Origin: Sphaerotilus natans
GTDB lineage: Bacteria > Pseudomonadota > Gammaproteobacteria > Burkholderiales > Burkholderiaceae_C
DNA length: 64,000 nt
Direction of reading: 5' to 3'
Assembly (NCBI RefSeq): GCF_900156335.1
Contig: NZ_FTMZ01000015.1
Span: 1 to 64,000 of the forward strand
The notes beneath the pieces are model-generated. The model saw nothing but the letters and a program-made list of their open reading frames with translations. It was not told where the DNA came from and made no database searches. Of the stretch, positions 1-11,746 are shown one piece after another; the stretch's first letter is position 1, and every line of letters begins with the position of its first letter. The translations under genes were made by a program, and so were the position numbers.

Positions 1-321
1 GCTCCGAGGTGCTCGACGCCCAGGCCTTCAACGCCACCATCCGGGCGCACTGGGCCATCGAGAACGACTGCCACTGGGTGCTGGACGTCAACTACCGCGA
101 GGATGCCTGCCTGATCCGGCGCGACCACGGCCCGCACAACATGGCCACGCTGCGGCGCATCGCCCAGAACCAGATCAAGCTCGACGCCGGCAAGGGCAGC
201 CAGAAGACCAAGCGCAAGCGCATGGGCTGGAGCGATGACTACCTCCAAGCGCTCTTCGGCTTGACTCCAGCCTCACTCAGCCCTGCACAAATTTCGAGCG
301 ATGGCTGATGCAATCGCCCTG
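1..321 (+). mobile_element. Right end of an ISAs1-family insertion sequence (partial)
   Basis: The transposase reading frame enters from the left edge and stops at 306-308. The element most likely ends at CAATCGCCCTG (311-321), because coding sequence of an unrelated minus-strand gene resumes at 322. A terminus only about 13 bp past the transposase stop suits the compact ISAs1 family. The left terminal repeat and the target-site duplication (8-10 bp in this family) lie outside the window, so the exact boundary is inferred from where the interrupted gene's homology stops. Confidence 0.7.
3..308 (+). CDS. ISAs1-family transposase, C-terminal fragment
   Basis: About 101 residues are visible; the start lies beyond the left edge. 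The segment carries the conserved C-terminal block of ISAs1/H-repeat transposases (HWAIENDCHWVLDV followed by REDACLIRRDHGPHN and the MATLRRIAQNQIK helix). In this family a DDE nuclease fold cuts and rejoins the element ends. No frameshift or stop interrupts the visible part, so the copy could be intact. It is oriented opposite to purA and hisZ and probably inserted recently, since the disrupted neighbour still has its start codon and ribosome-binding site. Family assignment rests on motif recognition only. Confidence 0.75.
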   Translation, partial: SEVLDAQAFNATIRAHWAIENDCHWVLDVNYREDACLIRRDHGPHNMATLRRIAQNQIKLDAGKGSQKTKRKRMGWSDDYLQALFGLTPASLSPAQISSDG

Positions 322-388
322 GTCGTTCGATCAGCTGGTGATACTCGTCCCAGGAAACATAGAGGTGCTTGCCGTCATCAGTCAGCAT
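322..388 (-). pseudogene. Phosphoribosyltransferase gene truncated by the IS insertion
   Basis: Starting at 388 is an ATG preceded by a good Shine-Dalgarno (AAGGAG, 5 nt spacing), 13 nt after the purA stop. The first 22 residues (MLTDDGKHLYVSWDEYHQ, then LIER) match the start of the purine/xanthine-type phosphoribosyltransferase normally encoded directly downstream of purA in Burkholderiales. At 321/322 homology stops and the frame runs into the IS end, adding about 27 unrelated residues before a stop at 239. The enzyme's PRPP-binding loop is not present on this side. The rest of the gene may lie beyond the element. In the family it is a PRPP-dependent base-salvage-type enzyme; its substrate in these bacteria is uncertain. 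Confidence 0.72.
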
Positions 389-401
389 GGGAACTCCTTG
401 A

Positions 402-2967
<2,566 letters not shown>

Positions 2968-2994
2968 AGCGGTGGGGGAAGGACTAAAAACGTG

Positions 2995-3000
2995 ATTCTA
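2995..3000 (-). promoter_or_regulatory. Candidate -10 box for hisZ-purA
   Basis: TAGAAT on the minus strand (5 of 6 to TATAAT) lies 28 bp before the hisZ start in otherwise GC-rich intergenic sequence. No convincing -35 hexamer was found at 16-18 bp, so the call rests on the -10 and position alone. Confidence 0.3.
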
Positions 3001-3069
3001 CCGGCCTGCGCGCGGCAGCACGAGATCACCGACCCGCCCGCGGGTCGGTGTCGGCATGATGACAACGGC

Positions 3070-3258
3070 TCAGCCGGCCAGGAAAGCCAGCATCAGCAGT
3101 CCGCAGACGATGCTGATCAGACCCACGAAGCGGATCTGGCCGTCCTGCATCTTCAGCAGTTCCTCGAAGACACGGCGCCATTGCACCGGGCTGGCGAAGG
3201 GCAGCAGTCCCTCGACGATCAGCACCAGCGCCAGCGCGGTCAGCAGCGATTCGCCCAC
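3070..3258 (-). CDS. DUF2065 family small membrane protein
   Basis: A 62-residue protein with two predicted membrane helices (about residues 4-20 and 43-60) joined by the polar stretch VQWRRVFEELLKMQDGQIR. This is the DUF2065/YjeT arrangement. YjeT-like genes commonly lie beside hflC, as here: the ATG at 3258 is 7 bp after the hflC stop, suggesting the last gene of the hflK-hflC transcript. Its biochemical role is unknown; proximity to HflKC suggests an inner-membrane partner or quality-control role, which is inference. Confidence 0.85.
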   Translation of the reverse strand: MGESLLTALALVLIVEGLLPFASPVQWRRVFEELLKMQDGQIRFVGLISIVCGLLMLAFLAG

Positions 3259-3265
3259 GCGCGCT

Positions 3266-4144
3266 TCACTTCGCGGCGCCGGAGCCGCCGCGCATGACGC
3301 GGAAGAAGTCGCTCGAGGGATCGACCACCATCACGTCCGTCTTGTTGCGGAAGCTCGTGCGATAGGCCTCGAGGCTGCGATAGAAGTTCGCGAACTGCGG
3401 ATCGCGTCCGAAGGACTCGGCATAGATCGACGAGGCCTCCGCATCGCCCAGGCCCTTGATCTTCTGCGCCTCGCGGTAGGCCTCGGCCAGGATGACCTCG
3501 CGCTGGCGGTCGGCATCGGCGCGGATCTTCTCGCCATCGGCCGCACCTTGCGAGCGCAGCTCGTTGGCCACCCGCTTGCGCTCGGACTCCATGCGGCGAT
3601 AGACCGACTCGGTCACCGTGGCGGCGAAGTCGACCCGCTTGATGCGCACGTCGACCACCTCGATGCCGAAGTTCTTCGCGTCATCCTGCAGCCGCTTCAT
3701 CACGCCCTGCATGACCTTGTCGCGCTCGCTCGAGAGCATCGTGCCCACGGTGCGCTTGGTGACTTCCTCGTTGAGCGCCGCCTGCACGATCGGGCTCAGC
3801 CGCGCCTCGGCATTGCGCAGATCGACGCCGGTGTTGCGGATGAACTGACGCGCATCCGTCACACGCCACTTGATCAGCCAGTCGATCACCAGGCTCTGCT
3901 TCTCGGCGGTGAAGATCGGGCGGGTCTCGGGGCTGTCGAGGGTCTGGGTGCGACGGTCGATGAACTTGACGTTCTGCAGCGGCGGGGGCAGCTTGAACTT
4001 CAGCCCCGGCTCGGTGATCACTTCCTTGATCTCGCCGAGCGCATAGACGACCGCGTAGTTGCGCTGATCGACCACGAACAGCGTCGACGATCCCACCATC
4101 AGCGCCAGCATCGCGCCGACGCCCATCAGTCCGATTCGATTCAT
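3266..4144 (-). CDS. hflC: FtsH protease modulator HflC
   Basis: HflC pairs with HflK in a large periplasm-facing SPFH/band-7 cage around the membrane protease FtsH and limits its access to membrane substrates. The 292-residue protein has an N-terminal signal-anchor (about residues 4-25), then FVVDQRNYAVVYALGEI, the start of the band-7 domain, and the long Ala/Glu-rich coiled coil around residues 175-240 (AADGEKIRADADRQREVILAEA region written in part). Length matches the family. The gene begins 39 bp after the hflK stop. Gene pairing makes the assignment firm. Confidence 0.93.
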   Translation of the reverse strand: MNRIGLMGVGAMLALMVGSSTLFVVDQRNYAVVYALGEIKEVITEPGLKFKLPPPLQNVKFIDRRTQTLDSPETRPIFTAEKQSLVIDWLIKWRVTDARQFIRNTGVDLRNAEARLSPIVQAALNEEVTKRTVGTMLSSERDKVMQGVMKRLQDDAKNFGIEVVDVRIKRVDFAATVTESVYRRMESERKRVANELRSQGAADGEKIRADADRQREVILAEAYREAQKIKGLGDAEASSIYAESFGRDPQFANFYRSLEAYRTSFRNKTDVMVVDPSSDFFRVMRGGSGAAK

Positions 4145-4183
4145 GTTCTTGCCTGTTCCTGGGGCCTGTGCCTGCGAATCGAC

Positions 4184-5503
4184 TCAGCGGCCGTCACGAT
4201 CGCGACTGCGCTGACCATCACGGGAACGGATGTCCCCACCCGCCGTGCCTGCAGACGGCTCCGGCTGTGCCGCCGAGGCCGGCGCCTGGGCGGCCGGCAC
4301 CGGTGCATTGACCGCCGACTGCTGCATCAGCCGATCGAGCGGCAGATAGAGCAGATTGCTGCCGCTGCGCGAGTCGACCATGACCTTGCTGACATTGGCG
4401 TAGACCTGCGACATCGTGTCGATGTAGAGCCGGTCGCGGGTGACGGCCGGGGCCTTCTGGTACTCGGCCAGGACGCTGCGGAAGCGCTCGCTGTCACCGA
4501 TGGCCTGAGCGACGACACGGGAACGGTAGGCCTCGGACTCCTCCATCAGGCGGGCAGCGGTGCCGCGCGCCTTCGGAATGATGTCGTTGGCATAGGCCTG
4601 GCCTTCGTTCTTCAAGCGCTCGCGGTCGGCACCGGCCTTGACCGCATCGTCGAAGGCGGCCTGGACCTGCTCGGGCGCCTGCACGCTCTGCACGTTGACG
4701 TTCGTCACCAGGATGCCAGCCTTGAGCCGATCGAGCTGGGACTGGATCGACTTGACCAGATCGACTGCAATGGCGTCGCGCTGCTCGTAGAGCACCGAGT
4801 TCATCGTGCTGCGGCCGACGATCTCGCGCACCGCGCTCTCGGCGGCATGCACCACCGATTCCTCGACATTGCGGTTCTCGAACAGGAAGTCCTTGGCCTG
4901 CTTGAGCCGCCACTGCACGGTGAAGCGGATGTCGACGATGTTCTCGTCCTGCGTCAGCATCGAGGAGTCGCGCAGGCCGGTGGTCTGCACCACCGCGTTG
5001 CGACCGATCTCGGTCGAGCGGGTCTGGGTGACGCTGACCGTCTCATGCGACTGGAAAGGCCCAGGCAGGCGGTACTGGATACCCGCCTCGACGGTCCGGC
5101 TGAACTTGCCGAAGGTCAGGATGACCGCCTGCTCGCCTTCCTGCACGATGAAGAAGCCGCTGCCCAGCCACAGCACCGCCGCCACGCCAGCGATCAGACC
5201 GCCGCCGATGCCGACCGCCCGCCCCTCCGACGGGTCAGGCTGACCGGAAGGCGTCGGCGCACCCGGGCCGCCCTTGCCACCGAAGAGGCCACCGAGCTTC
5301 TGGTTGAAGTCGCGCCAGAGCTCGTCGAGATCGGGCGGACCGTCATTGCGTCCGGAGTTGTTCAGAACGGTGCCGCCCGCCGGGCCATGCACCCGGCGTG
5401 TCAGCTGCCTGACGGCGCCGGCCACCAGATGAAGGGCTGCGCCAGCCACATCGGCCAGGCGGGACGAGACGATGCGCTCACCCATCGGTTTCGTGTTGTT
5501 CAT
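4184..5503 (-). CDS. hflK: FtsH protease modulator HflK
   Basis: HflK is the larger SPFH partner of HflC in the FtsH-regulating complex. Using ATG 5503 gives 439 residues: a Gly/Pro-rich cytoplasmic head with the HflK signature GPPDLDELWRDFNQKL (about residues 55-70), a membrane helix near 98-118, the band-7 domain starting at FIVQEGEQAVILTFG, and an Ala/Gln/Pro-rich tail. The frame is open to 5575, but ATG 5503 is 20 bp after the hflX stop and avoids overlap. About 50 residues precede the GPPDLDELW signature, more than in many homologues, and no strong Shine-Dalgarno marks any start, so the N-terminus is uncertain (ATG 5485 is an alternative). Confidence 0.93.
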   Translation of the reverse strand: MNNTKPMGERIVSSRLADVAGAALHLVAGAVRQLTRRVHGPAGGTVLNNSGRNDGPPDLDELWRDFNQKLGGLFGGKGGPGAPTPSGQPDPSEGRAVGIGGGLIAGVAAVLWLGSGFFIVQEGEQAVILTFGKFSRTVEAGIQYRLPGPFQSHETVSVTQTRSTEIGRNAVVQTTGLRDSSMLTQDENIVDIRFTVQWRLKQAKDFLFENRNVEESVVHAAESAVREIVGRSTMNSVLYEQRDAIAVDLVKSIQSQLDRLKAGILVTNVNVQSVQAPEQVQAAFDDAVKAGADRERLKNEGQAYANDIIPKARGTAARLMEESEAYRSRVVAQAIGDSERFRSVLAEYQKAPAVTRDRLYIDTMSQVYANVSKVMVDSRSGSNLLYLPLDRLMQQSAVNAPVPAAQAPASAAQPEPSAGTAGGDIRSRDGQRSRDRDGR

Positions 5504-5523
5504 GTCCGGAATTACAACATGGC

Positions 5524-6762
5524 TCACGCCGCATCCGGCGCGGGTTGAAAATGATCCTCCGGGTCGGAGCGCCAATCCGGGGCAATGGTTCCGTCCCGAT
5601 CAAAACGGGGATCATGTTCGGCGGGCGGGCTGGGCTCGTCCGCCTCGAGAACGATCGCGGCCAGACGCTCGCGCAGCTGCGCGAGCCCCTCGCCGCTGCG
5701 GGCGCTGACATGCAGCCGCTCGATGCTTCGCCCGGGCTCGATCTCGAACTGGTCGATCATCACGCGGGGTCGCGCATCGTCCTCGAGCGCATCGAGCTTG
5801 TTGAAGACCAGCATCTGGCGGATGCCGGCGGCATCGATCTCCTGCAGCACCCGCATCACCTCCTCGATCTGCTCGAGGCGGTTGGGACTGGCGGCATCGA
5901 CCACATGCAGCAGCAGGTCGGCGTCGGCCGCCTCCTGCAGCGTGGCCTGGAAGGCCTCGACCAGGCCGTGCGGCAGATCGCGGATGAAGCCGACAGTGTC
6001 CGACAGCGAGACGCTGCAGCCAGCGTCCTCGAGATAGAGCTGGCGCACGGTGGTGTCGAGCGTGGCGAAGAGCTGGTCGGCCGCATAGCTGCGCGCCTTG
6101 ACCATCGCGTTGAACAGCGTGCTCTTGCCGGCATTGGTGTAGCCGACCAGCGAGATGCGGAAGGTGCCGCGACGCTCGCGGGCACGGCGCTGGGTGCCGC
6201 GCTGGCGCTTGACCTTGGCCAGGCGCTCCTTGACCGACTTGATGCGGGTGTCGATCATGCGCCGGTCGAGCTCGATCTGCGTCTCGCCGGGGCCGCCGCG
6301 CAGGCCATGGCCGCCCTTCTGGCGCTCCAGATGCGACCAGCGGCGCACCAGCCGGGTGGCCAGGTACTGCAGCTTGGCCAGCTCGACCTGCAGCTTGCCT
6401 TCATGGCTGCGCGCACGCGCGGCGAAGATGTCCAGGATCAGCCCGGTGCGGTCGAGAACCTCGACGCCGAGCACCCGCTCGAGATTGCGCTGCTGCGCAG
6501 GGCCCAGGGCCTGATCGAAGATCACGCACTGCGCGCGGTGCTCGAGCACCGTCAGGCGAATTTCCTCGGCCTTGCCGGAGCCGACGAACAGGGCCGGATC
6601 CGGCGACTTGCGCCGGGCAATGATGCGGGCGACCGGGAGGTCGCCCGCGGATTCGGCCAGCAGGGCCAGCTCGTCCAGGGAAGGATCGAAGGAAGACCCG
6701 GGGCCGAGATCCACCCCGACCAGAACAGCGCGTGGAGGCGCGAGAGAAGCCGTTTCAGTCAA
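5524..6762 (-). CDS. hflX: Ribosome-associated GTPase HflX
   Basis: HflX is a GTPase that binds the large ribosomal subunit and splits stalled ribosomes, for example after heat shock. The 412-residue protein has the N-terminal glycine-rich HflX domain (VGSGKAEEI near 60; FDQALGPAQQRNLER near 82-96), the linker RGGPGETQIELDRR (155-168), then the G domain with G1 GYTNAGKST (207-215), G3 DTVGF (255-259) and G4 NKLD (321-324). It sits between hfq and hflK, the usual hfq-hflX-hflK-hflC order. The C-terminal about 30 residues are acidic and His/Asp-rich, typical of a disordered tail. Confidence 0.95.
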   Translation of the reverse strand: MTETASLAPPRAVLVGVDLGPGSSFDPSLDELALLAESAGDLPVARIIARRKSPDPALFVGSGKAEEIRLTVLEHRAQCVIFDQALGPAQQRNLERVLGVEVLDRTGLILDIFAARARSHEGKLQVELAKLQYLATRLVRRWSHLERQKGGHGLRGGPGETQIELDRRMIDTRIKSVKERLAKVKRQRGTQRRARERRGTFRISLVGYTNAGKSTLFNAMVKARSYAADQLFATLDTTVRQLYLEDAGCSVSLSDTVGFIRDLPHGLVEAFQATLQEAADADLLLHVVDAASPNRLEQIEEVMRVLQEIDAAGIRQMLVFNKLDALEDDARPRVMIDQFEIEPGRSIERLHVSARSGEGLAQLRERLAAIVLEADEPSPPAEHDPRFDRDGTIAPDWRSDPEDHFQPAPDAA

Positions 6763-6808
6763 GATGGACGAGAAAGTGCCTTGAGGGCGATTGCTGAGGA
6801 ATCAGGGG

Positions 6809-7051
6809 TCAGTGCGGCTCGGGAGACTCTGCCGCGTGGAAGTTCACCGGACGGCCGGGCACGACGGTGGAAATCGCGTGCTTGTAGACCATCTGGGTCA
6901 CGGTATTGCGCAGCAGCACCACATACTGGTCGAAGGACTCGATGTGGCCCTGCAGCTTGATGCCGTTGACCAGATAGATCGAGACCGGAACATGCTCCTT
7001 GCGCAGGAGGTTCAGGAAGGGGTCTTGTAGCAGTTGCCCTTTGTTGCTCAC
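6809..7051 (-). CDS. hfq: RNA chaperone Hfq
   Basis: Hfq forms a hexameric Sm-like ring that anneals small regulatory RNAs to mRNAs. The 80-residue protein starts [13 protein letters not shown], with proximal-face Gln8 and Asp9, has the Sm1 region ([19 protein letters not shown]) and the diagnostic Sm2 motif YKHAI (56-60), and a short C-terminal tail. It initiates at GTG 7051, which has GGAG 8 nt upstream. It lies between der and hflX; the 46-bp gap to hflX allows cotranscription. The ring residues look complete, so a normal Hfq is expected. Confidence 0.97.
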   Translation of the reverse strand: MSNKGQLLQDPFLNLLRKEHVPVSIYLVNGIKLQGHIESFDQYVVLLRNTVTQMVYKHAISTVVPGRPVNFHAAESPEPH

Positions 7052-7125
7052 GATATGCTCCGTGTTGGAAAAGTGGAGTCGAAGTGCCGCACGTTATCAC
7101 ACGCGCGGTATCGGGGTCCTGGGAT

Positions 7126-8469
7126 TCAGGAATCCTTTTCCGTGAAGGGATTGCGCGAGGCGCGCAACTCGATGCGCAACGGAGTGCCGACGAGCTTGAA
7201 ATGCTCGCGGAACCGGCTCTCCAGATAGCGCTTGTACACGTCGGTGACATGCTCCACGGCATTGCCGTGAATCACGATCACCGGCGGGTTCTGCCCACCC
7301 TGGTGGGCATAACGCAGTTTCGGGCGGAAGGATCCGGCCCGCTTGGGCTGCTGGAAGGCCACCGCCTCCTGCAGCAGACGGGTCAGCACCGGCGTGGGCA
7401 TCTTGCAGCGCGCCGAGGCCCAGGACGCCTCGATCGCCTGCCACAGCGGGCCCAGGCCCTGGCGCCGACGCGCCGAGATGTTGAGCAGCGGCGCGAACTT
7501 CAGGAAGGACAGCCGCGACTCGATCGAGCGCTGCAGCATCTGGCGCTGGTACTCGTCGACCGCATCCCACTTGTTGATCGCGATGACGACCGCGCGGCCC
7601 GAGTCGAGGATGTAGCCGGCGATGTGCGCATCCTGGTCGGACACGCCTTCGGTGGCGTCGATCAGCAGCAGCACGACGTTGGCGTCGGCGATGGCCTGCA
7701 GCGTCTTGACCACCGAGAACTTCTCGATCGACTCGAACACCCGGCCCTTGCGACGCAGACCGGCGGTGTCGATCAGCTCGTAGCGCTGGCCGTCGCGCTC
7801 GAAGGGCACATGGATCGCGTCGCGGGTGGTGCCGGCCTGGTCGAAGGCGACCAGACGCTCCTCGCCCAGCCAGGTGTTGATCAGCGTGGACTTGCCGACG
7901 TTGGGGCGGCCGCAGACGGCCAGGCGCACCGGCCGGTCGGCGTCGTCGATCTCGGCCTCGTCCTCATCCTCCTCGGGCACCAGGCCTTCGAGCGCCATGT
8001 CGATCAGGCTGCGCACGCCCTGGCCGTGGGCCGAGGAAACGGCGATCGGCTCGCCGATCCCGAGCTCGAAGAACTCGGCCAGCTGCGGGCCGTCCTTCAT
8101 GCCTTCGGCCTTGTTGGCGGCCAGCAGCACGCGCTTGCCGGTCGAGCGCAGGTAGCGCGCGATGTCATGGTCCTGCGCCGACAGGCCCGCACGCACATCG
8201 ACGACGAAGATGACCGCATCCGCCTCGGCCACCGCCTGGCAGGTCTGCTTGGCCATCTCGTGGTAGATGCCCTCGGAGCTGTCGGGCTCGAAGCCGCCGG
8301 TGTCGATGACGATGAACTCGTAGGTGCCGACCCGGCCGTCGCCATAGTGGCGATCGCGGGTCAGGCCGGCATAGTCCGCGACGATGGCGTCACGGCTGCG
8401 CGTCAGGCGGTTGAAGAGCGTGGACTTGCCGACGTTGGGACGTCCGACGAGGGCAATCACGGGTTTCAT
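7126..8469 (-). CDS. der: Ribosome biogenesis GTPase Der (EngA)
   Basis: Der carries two tandem G domains and assists 50S subunit assembly. In this 447-residue protein GRPNVGKS occurs twice (9-16 and 187-194), each followed by DTGG or DTAG switch motifs and NKxD motifs (ANKAEG near 118, INKWD in the second domain). An acidic linker ([15 protein letters not shown]) joins the domains, and a C-terminal KH-like domain ends in RNPFTEK. It lies between bamB and hfq. The 102-bp spacer to bamB contains a hairpin, so der may have its own promoter there. Confidence 0.96.
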   Translation of the reverse strand: MKPVIALVGRPNVGKSTLFNRLTRSRDAIVADYAGLTRDRHYGDGRVGTYEFIVIDTGGFEPDSSEGIYHEMAKQTCQAVAEADAVIFVVDVRAGLSAQDHDIARYLRSTGKRVLLAANKAEGMKDGPQLAEFFELGIGEPIAVSSAHGQGVRSLIDMALEGLVPEEDEDEAEIDDADRPVRLAVCGRPNVGKSTLINTWLGEERLVAFDQAGTTRDAIHVPFERDGQRYELIDTAGLRRKGRVFESIEKFSVVKTLQAIADANVVLLLIDATEGVSDQDAHIAGYILDSGRAVVIAINKWDAVDEYQRQMLQRSIESRLSFLKFAPLLNISARRRQGLGPLWQAIEASWASARCKMPTPVLTRLLQEAVAFQQPKRAGSFRPKLRYAHQGGQNPPVIVIHGNAVEHVTDVYKRYLESRFREHFKLVGTPLRIELRASRNPFTEKDS

Positions 8470-8540
8470 GGCTCAGATCCGATCTGCGACGCCGCCAGCA
8501 AACGGGGTCGTCGCGTTGTTGTTGCAAGAGACAGCAAGAA

Positions 8541-8564
8541 GCCGCGACCCGCAGGGCACGCGGC
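8541..8564 (-). terminator. Weak candidate terminator after bamB
   Basis: On the minus strand, 7 bp past the bamB stop, GCCGCG and CGCGGC pair around a 12-nt loop and are followed by TTCTTGCTGTCTCTTG. The stem is short and the T-run interrupted, so partial termination between bamB and der is possible but unproven. Confidence 0.4.
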
Positions 8565-8571
8565 CTCCTGC

Positions 8572-9693
8572 TCATTCGGGACGGAAGGCGAAGACGTTGC
8601 CGGCGCGGGTCACCGCCAGCACCGTCAGGCCGGAGCGCACCAGCGGCGCGACGATCGCGCTGCCGTCGGTGGGCAGGCGCAGCAGCGTCTCGCCGCGGTC
8701 GCGCGACATCATGTGCAGCCAGCCCTCGGCATCGCCGAAGACGACCGTGGCGCCCACCGCCAGCGGCGCGCTCAGGCCGCGATGGCGCAGGCGATCATGC
8801 GTCCAGGCGACATCGCCGCTGCTGCGCCGCCAGGCGGTGATGCGGTCGCTGGCGTCCGAGCCGAAGACGAACTCGGCATCCATCGCCACGCCCTGGTGCC
8901 CGCCTTGCTGGCGGGTCCACAGCACCGAGCCGCGCTCCGCGTTGACGCAGCCGACCGCCGACTGGAAGGCGCGCACGCACACCACCTCGCCCTGGCGGGC
9001 GGGCGGCGCGACCAGATCGGCCAGGCGCTCGACCTCGTTGGTGCCGCGTGGCGCGGCGATGGTCATCTGGCCGCGCAGCGCACCGCTGATCGGGTCGATC
9101 GCGGTCAGGCGCGGCCCGACGCCGGCCAGCAGCGTGTTGCGATAGGCCAGCAGCACGCCGGGCTGCTGCAGCGACAGCGCCTCGCCGGAGCGCGGCGTCG
9201 ACCACAGCAGGCGGCCGTCGAAGGCATCGAAGGCCCACAGGCTGCGGTCGATCGCCTGCACGAAGACACGCTCGCCGGCCACCAGCGGCGCGGTGACGAC
9301 CCGCGAGTTCAGCCGGGTGCGCCAGACGACACGCTCGCTGTCGGACACCACCAGCTCGTTGTCCTGGGTGACCACCGCCGCATGGCGGCCGTCGCTGCCC
9401 ACACCGGCCGACAGCGGCGCGCCGATCTCGAGCCGACTGCGGACCTCGCCGGTGCCGATGTCGAGGCTGGTCAGCTGACCGCGGGCACTGGCCAGCAGGA
9501 AACGGTCGCCCAGCACCGCGACCGACAGACCGGCCACCGGCGTGCCCAGGCTCTGACGCCAGACCTGACGGCCGGCGATCTTCGCCTGCAGCGGCTCCAG
9601 TGGCGTGGGCGTCGGCTTCGGACTGGAGCTGCAGGCGGCCAGCAGCGCCACCAGGGTGCTCAGGCCGAGCGCGAGGGCGCGGCGGGCGATCAC
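8572..9693 (-). CDS. bamB: Outer membrane protein assembly factor BamB
   Basis: BamB is a periplasm-facing lipoprotein beta-propeller that supports BamA in inserting outer-membrane beta-barrels. The 373-residue product starts with a lipoprotein signal ending LVALLAACSS (lipidated Cys21), then a Ser/Pro/Thr linker and PQQ-like propeller repeats (for example LWSTPRSGEALS, VLWTRQQGG, VAWTHDRLRH). Length fits the family. Its start overlaps the upstream yfgM-like stop by 4 bp, indicating translational coupling in a hisS-yfgM-bamB-der arrangement like that of E. coli. BamD, another Bam subunit, is encoded at 20680. Confidence 0.92.
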   Translation of the reverse strand: MIARRALALGLSTLVALLAACSSSPKPTPTPLEPLQAKIAGRQVWRQSLGTPVAGLSVAVLGDRFLLASARGQLTSLDIGTGEVRSRLEIGAPLSAGVGSDGRHAAVVTQDNELVVSDSERVVWRTRLNSRVVTAPLVAGERVFVQAIDRSLWAFDAFDGRLLWSTPRSGEALSLQQPGVLLAYRNTLLAGVGPRLTAIDPISGALRGQMTIAAPRGTNEVERLADLVAPPARQGEVVCVRAFQSAVGCVNAERGSVLWTRQQGGHQGVAMDAEFVFGSDASDRITAWRRSSGDVAWTHDRLRHRGLSAPLAVGATVVFGDAEGWLHMMSRDRGETLLRLPTDGSAIVAPLVRSGLTVLAVTRAGNVFAFRPE

Positions 9694-10367
9694 TTGGCCG
9701 CTCCGTCAGCCGACGCGACCGGCGCCGCTTCAGGCGCGGCACCGAGCGCACCGAGCTTGGCCTCGACCAGGCGGCGGTAGTCGGCACCCGCCTCCAGGCC
9801 CTTCCAGGCCTGCTGGTAGGCCGCCACCGCCTCGGCGCGCTGGCCCTTGGCCAGCAGGATGTCACCGCGGCGGTCCGCCGCCAGCGCAGCAAAGTTCTCG
9901 GGCAGGCCCTCGAGCAGGCGCAGCGCCTCGTCAGGCTGCTTGGCCTCGATCTTCAGCGCGGCCAGACGCAGCTTCGCGATCGCGCGGTACTCGTCCTCGC
10001 CGGCGTCGGCCGCGACCCACTCCAGCGTCGCGCGGGCGGCATCGGTCTGGCCCTTGTCCGACTGGACCCGGGCCGTCAGCAGGCCGCCCTGTCCGGCAAA
10101 GGCCGTCGAGCCGTAGCGCGACTTCAGGTCGGCGAAGACCTTGGCGGCCCGGTCGGCATCACCGGCCTGCACCGCACGCTCGAGCTCGTCGTAGACGCCG
10201 CCGGCCTTCGAGGCCTGGTCGCGCTGCCACCACTGCCAGCCGTTCCAGCCGGCATAGGCGGTCAGCACCACCAGCAGGAGGCTCAGGATCAGGTTGCCGA
10301 ACCTGTTCCAGAACGCCTTGAGCTGGTCGAGCTGTTCCTGTTCTTCGAGATCGAGATGCGAGGCCAT
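9690..10367 (-). CDS. YfgM-like TPR membrane protein
   Basis: A 225-residue protein with an acidic cytoplasmic N-terminus (HLDLEEQEQLDQLKAFW), one membrane helix (about 25-41), then a periplasmic TPR-like domain (repeated AGDADRAAKVF, GQTDAARATLEW, KQPDEALRLLEGL units). This is the YfgM/PpiD-associated family, ancillary to the Sec translocon. A TTG lies 9 bp upstream in frame, but ATG 10367 is preferred. It follows hisS by 47 bp and overlaps bamB by 4 bp. The tail is Ala/Pro-rich and probably disordered. Role is inferred from family and gene order. Confidence 0.87.
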   Translation of the reverse strand: MASHLDLEEQEQLDQLKAFWNRFGNLILSLLLVVLTAYAGWNGWQWWQRDQASKAGGVYDELERAVQAGDADRAAKVFADLKSRYGSTAFAGQGGLLTARVQSDKGQTDAARATLEWVAADAGEDEYRAIAKLRLAALKIEAKQPDEALRLLEGLPENFAALAADRRGDILLAKGQRAEAVAAYQQAWKGLEAGADYRRLVEAKLGALGAAPEAAPVASADGAAK

Positions 10368-10414
10368 GCGCTGCAATCGTTGTTGGAATGAGGACGGGAG
10401 GAAGACGAAGAGAA

Positions 10415-11695
10415 TTATGCGGCCAGCGTCGCGGCCCAGCCGGCGACATCGGCCAGCGGGCGCAGCACCTGCTCGCCGCCGCCGCGCAGCGGCTTGACCG
10501 CCACCCTGCCCTCGGCCAGCTCGTTGCCGCCGAAGACCAGCGCGAAGCGCGCGCCGCTGGCGTCGGCCTTCTTGAACTGCGACTTCATGCTGCCGGGGCC
10601 GTCCTTGCCACCGGCGTGCAGCACCACCTTCAGCCCTTGCGCGCGCAGCGCCTCGGCCGTCACGGTGGCCACGGCCAGCGCCGAGGCGTCCGGGATGACC
10701 GCATAGGCGTCGGGCACCTGCGCCGGCACCTGCACGCCGCTATCCTCCAGCAGCGCCAGCACCCGCTCGATGCCCAGGCCCCAGCCGACGGCCGGCGCCG
10801 GCTTGCCGCCGATCTGCTCGATCAGGCCGTCGTAGCGCCCGCCGCCGCAGACCGTGCCCTGCGCGCCGAGGCGGTCGGTGACCCACTCGAACACCGTCAG
10901 GTTGTAGTAGTCCATGCCACGCACCAGGCGCGGGTTGATGCGATAGGGCTGACCGACCGCATCGAGCACCGCGCGCACCGCGTCGAAGTGCGCCAGCGAC
11001 GCCTCGCCCAGGAAGTCCATCAGCTTCGGCGCGGCCTCGACCACCGCCTGCATCGCCGGGTTCTTGGTGTCGAGCAGGCGCAGCGGGTTGCTGTGCAGGC
11101 GGCGCTTCGCTTCCTCGTCGAGCAGGTCGAGGTTGGCCTCGAAGTGCGCGATCAGCGCGGCGCGGTGGGCACGGCGCTCTTCCGGCTGGCCCAGGCTGTT
11201 GATCTCCAGACGCACGTCGCTCAGGCCCAGGTCACGCCAGAGGCTGCGCGCCATCAGGATGACCTCGGCGTCCACGTCCGGCCCGGCGAAGCCCAGCGCC
11301 TCGACGCCGACCTGGTGGAACTGGCGGTAGCGCCCTTTCTGCGGGCGCTCGTGGCGGAACATCGGGCCGATGTAGAACAGGCGCTTGGGGCCGTCGTAGA
11401 GCAGGTTGTGCTGCACCGCCGCGCGCACCACGCCGGCCGTGCCTTCCGGGCGCAGCGTCAGCGCATCGCCGTTGAGCTTGTCCTCGAAGGAATACATCTC
11501 CTTCTCGACGATGTCGGTGACCTCGCCCAGGCCGCGCACGAACAGCGGCGTGGGCTCGACGATCGGGGTGCGCACATTGGCGTAGCCGTAGCGGCGCATC
11601 AGCGCGCGCACGGTGTCCTCGAACCATTCCCACCGCGCCGAGTCCGGCGGCAGCAGGTCGTTCATGCCTTTGACGGCCTGGAGTTTTTCGCTCAT
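10415..11695 (-). CDS. hisS: Histidyl-tRNA synthetase
   Basis: HisS charges tRNA-His. The 426-residue class II enzyme starts [17 protein letters not shown] and shows LRPEGTAG (81-88), motif 2 [16 protein letters not shown] (113-128), the histidine-specific RGMDYYN (259-265), motif 3 [13 protein letters not shown] and a C-terminal anticodon-binding alpha/beta domain (from about 335). An in-frame TTG at 11713 would add six residues but the conserved start is ATG 11695. It lies between ispG and the yfgM-like gene as in many proteobacteria. It is complete, unlike the synthetase-like HisZ at 1804. Confidence 0.96.
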   Translation of the reverse strand: MSEKLQAVKGMNDLLPPDSARWEWFEDTVRALMRRYGYANVRTPIVEPTPLFVRGLGEVTDIVEKEMYSFEDKLNGDALTLRPEGTAGVVRAAVQHNLLYDGPKRLFYIGPMFRHERPQKGRYRQFHQVGVEALGFAGPDVDAEVILMARSLWRDLGLSDVRLEINSLGQPEERRAHRAALIAHFEANLDLLDEEAKRRLHSNPLRLLDTKNPAMQAVVEAAPKLMDFLGEASLAHFDAVRAVLDAVGQPYRINPRLVRGMDYYNLTVFEWVTDRLGAQGTVCGGGRYDGLIEQIGGKPAPAVGWGLGIERVLALLEDSGVQVPAQVPDAYAVIPDASALAVATVTAEALRAQGLKVVLHAGGKDGPGSMKSQFKKADASGARFALVFGGNELAEGRVAVKPLRGGGEQVLRPLADVAGWAATLAA

Positions 11696-11746
11696 CAGAG
11701 AAGGAAGACGCAAGACGTGAAGGGAGAAAGCCGCGCTCGACCGCGC

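Noticed and set aside
3056-9780. Long plus-strand frames opposite hflC/hflK (3056-5548) and der/bamB (7084-9780)
   Set aside because: Antisense to complete conserved genes; no start signal or domain.
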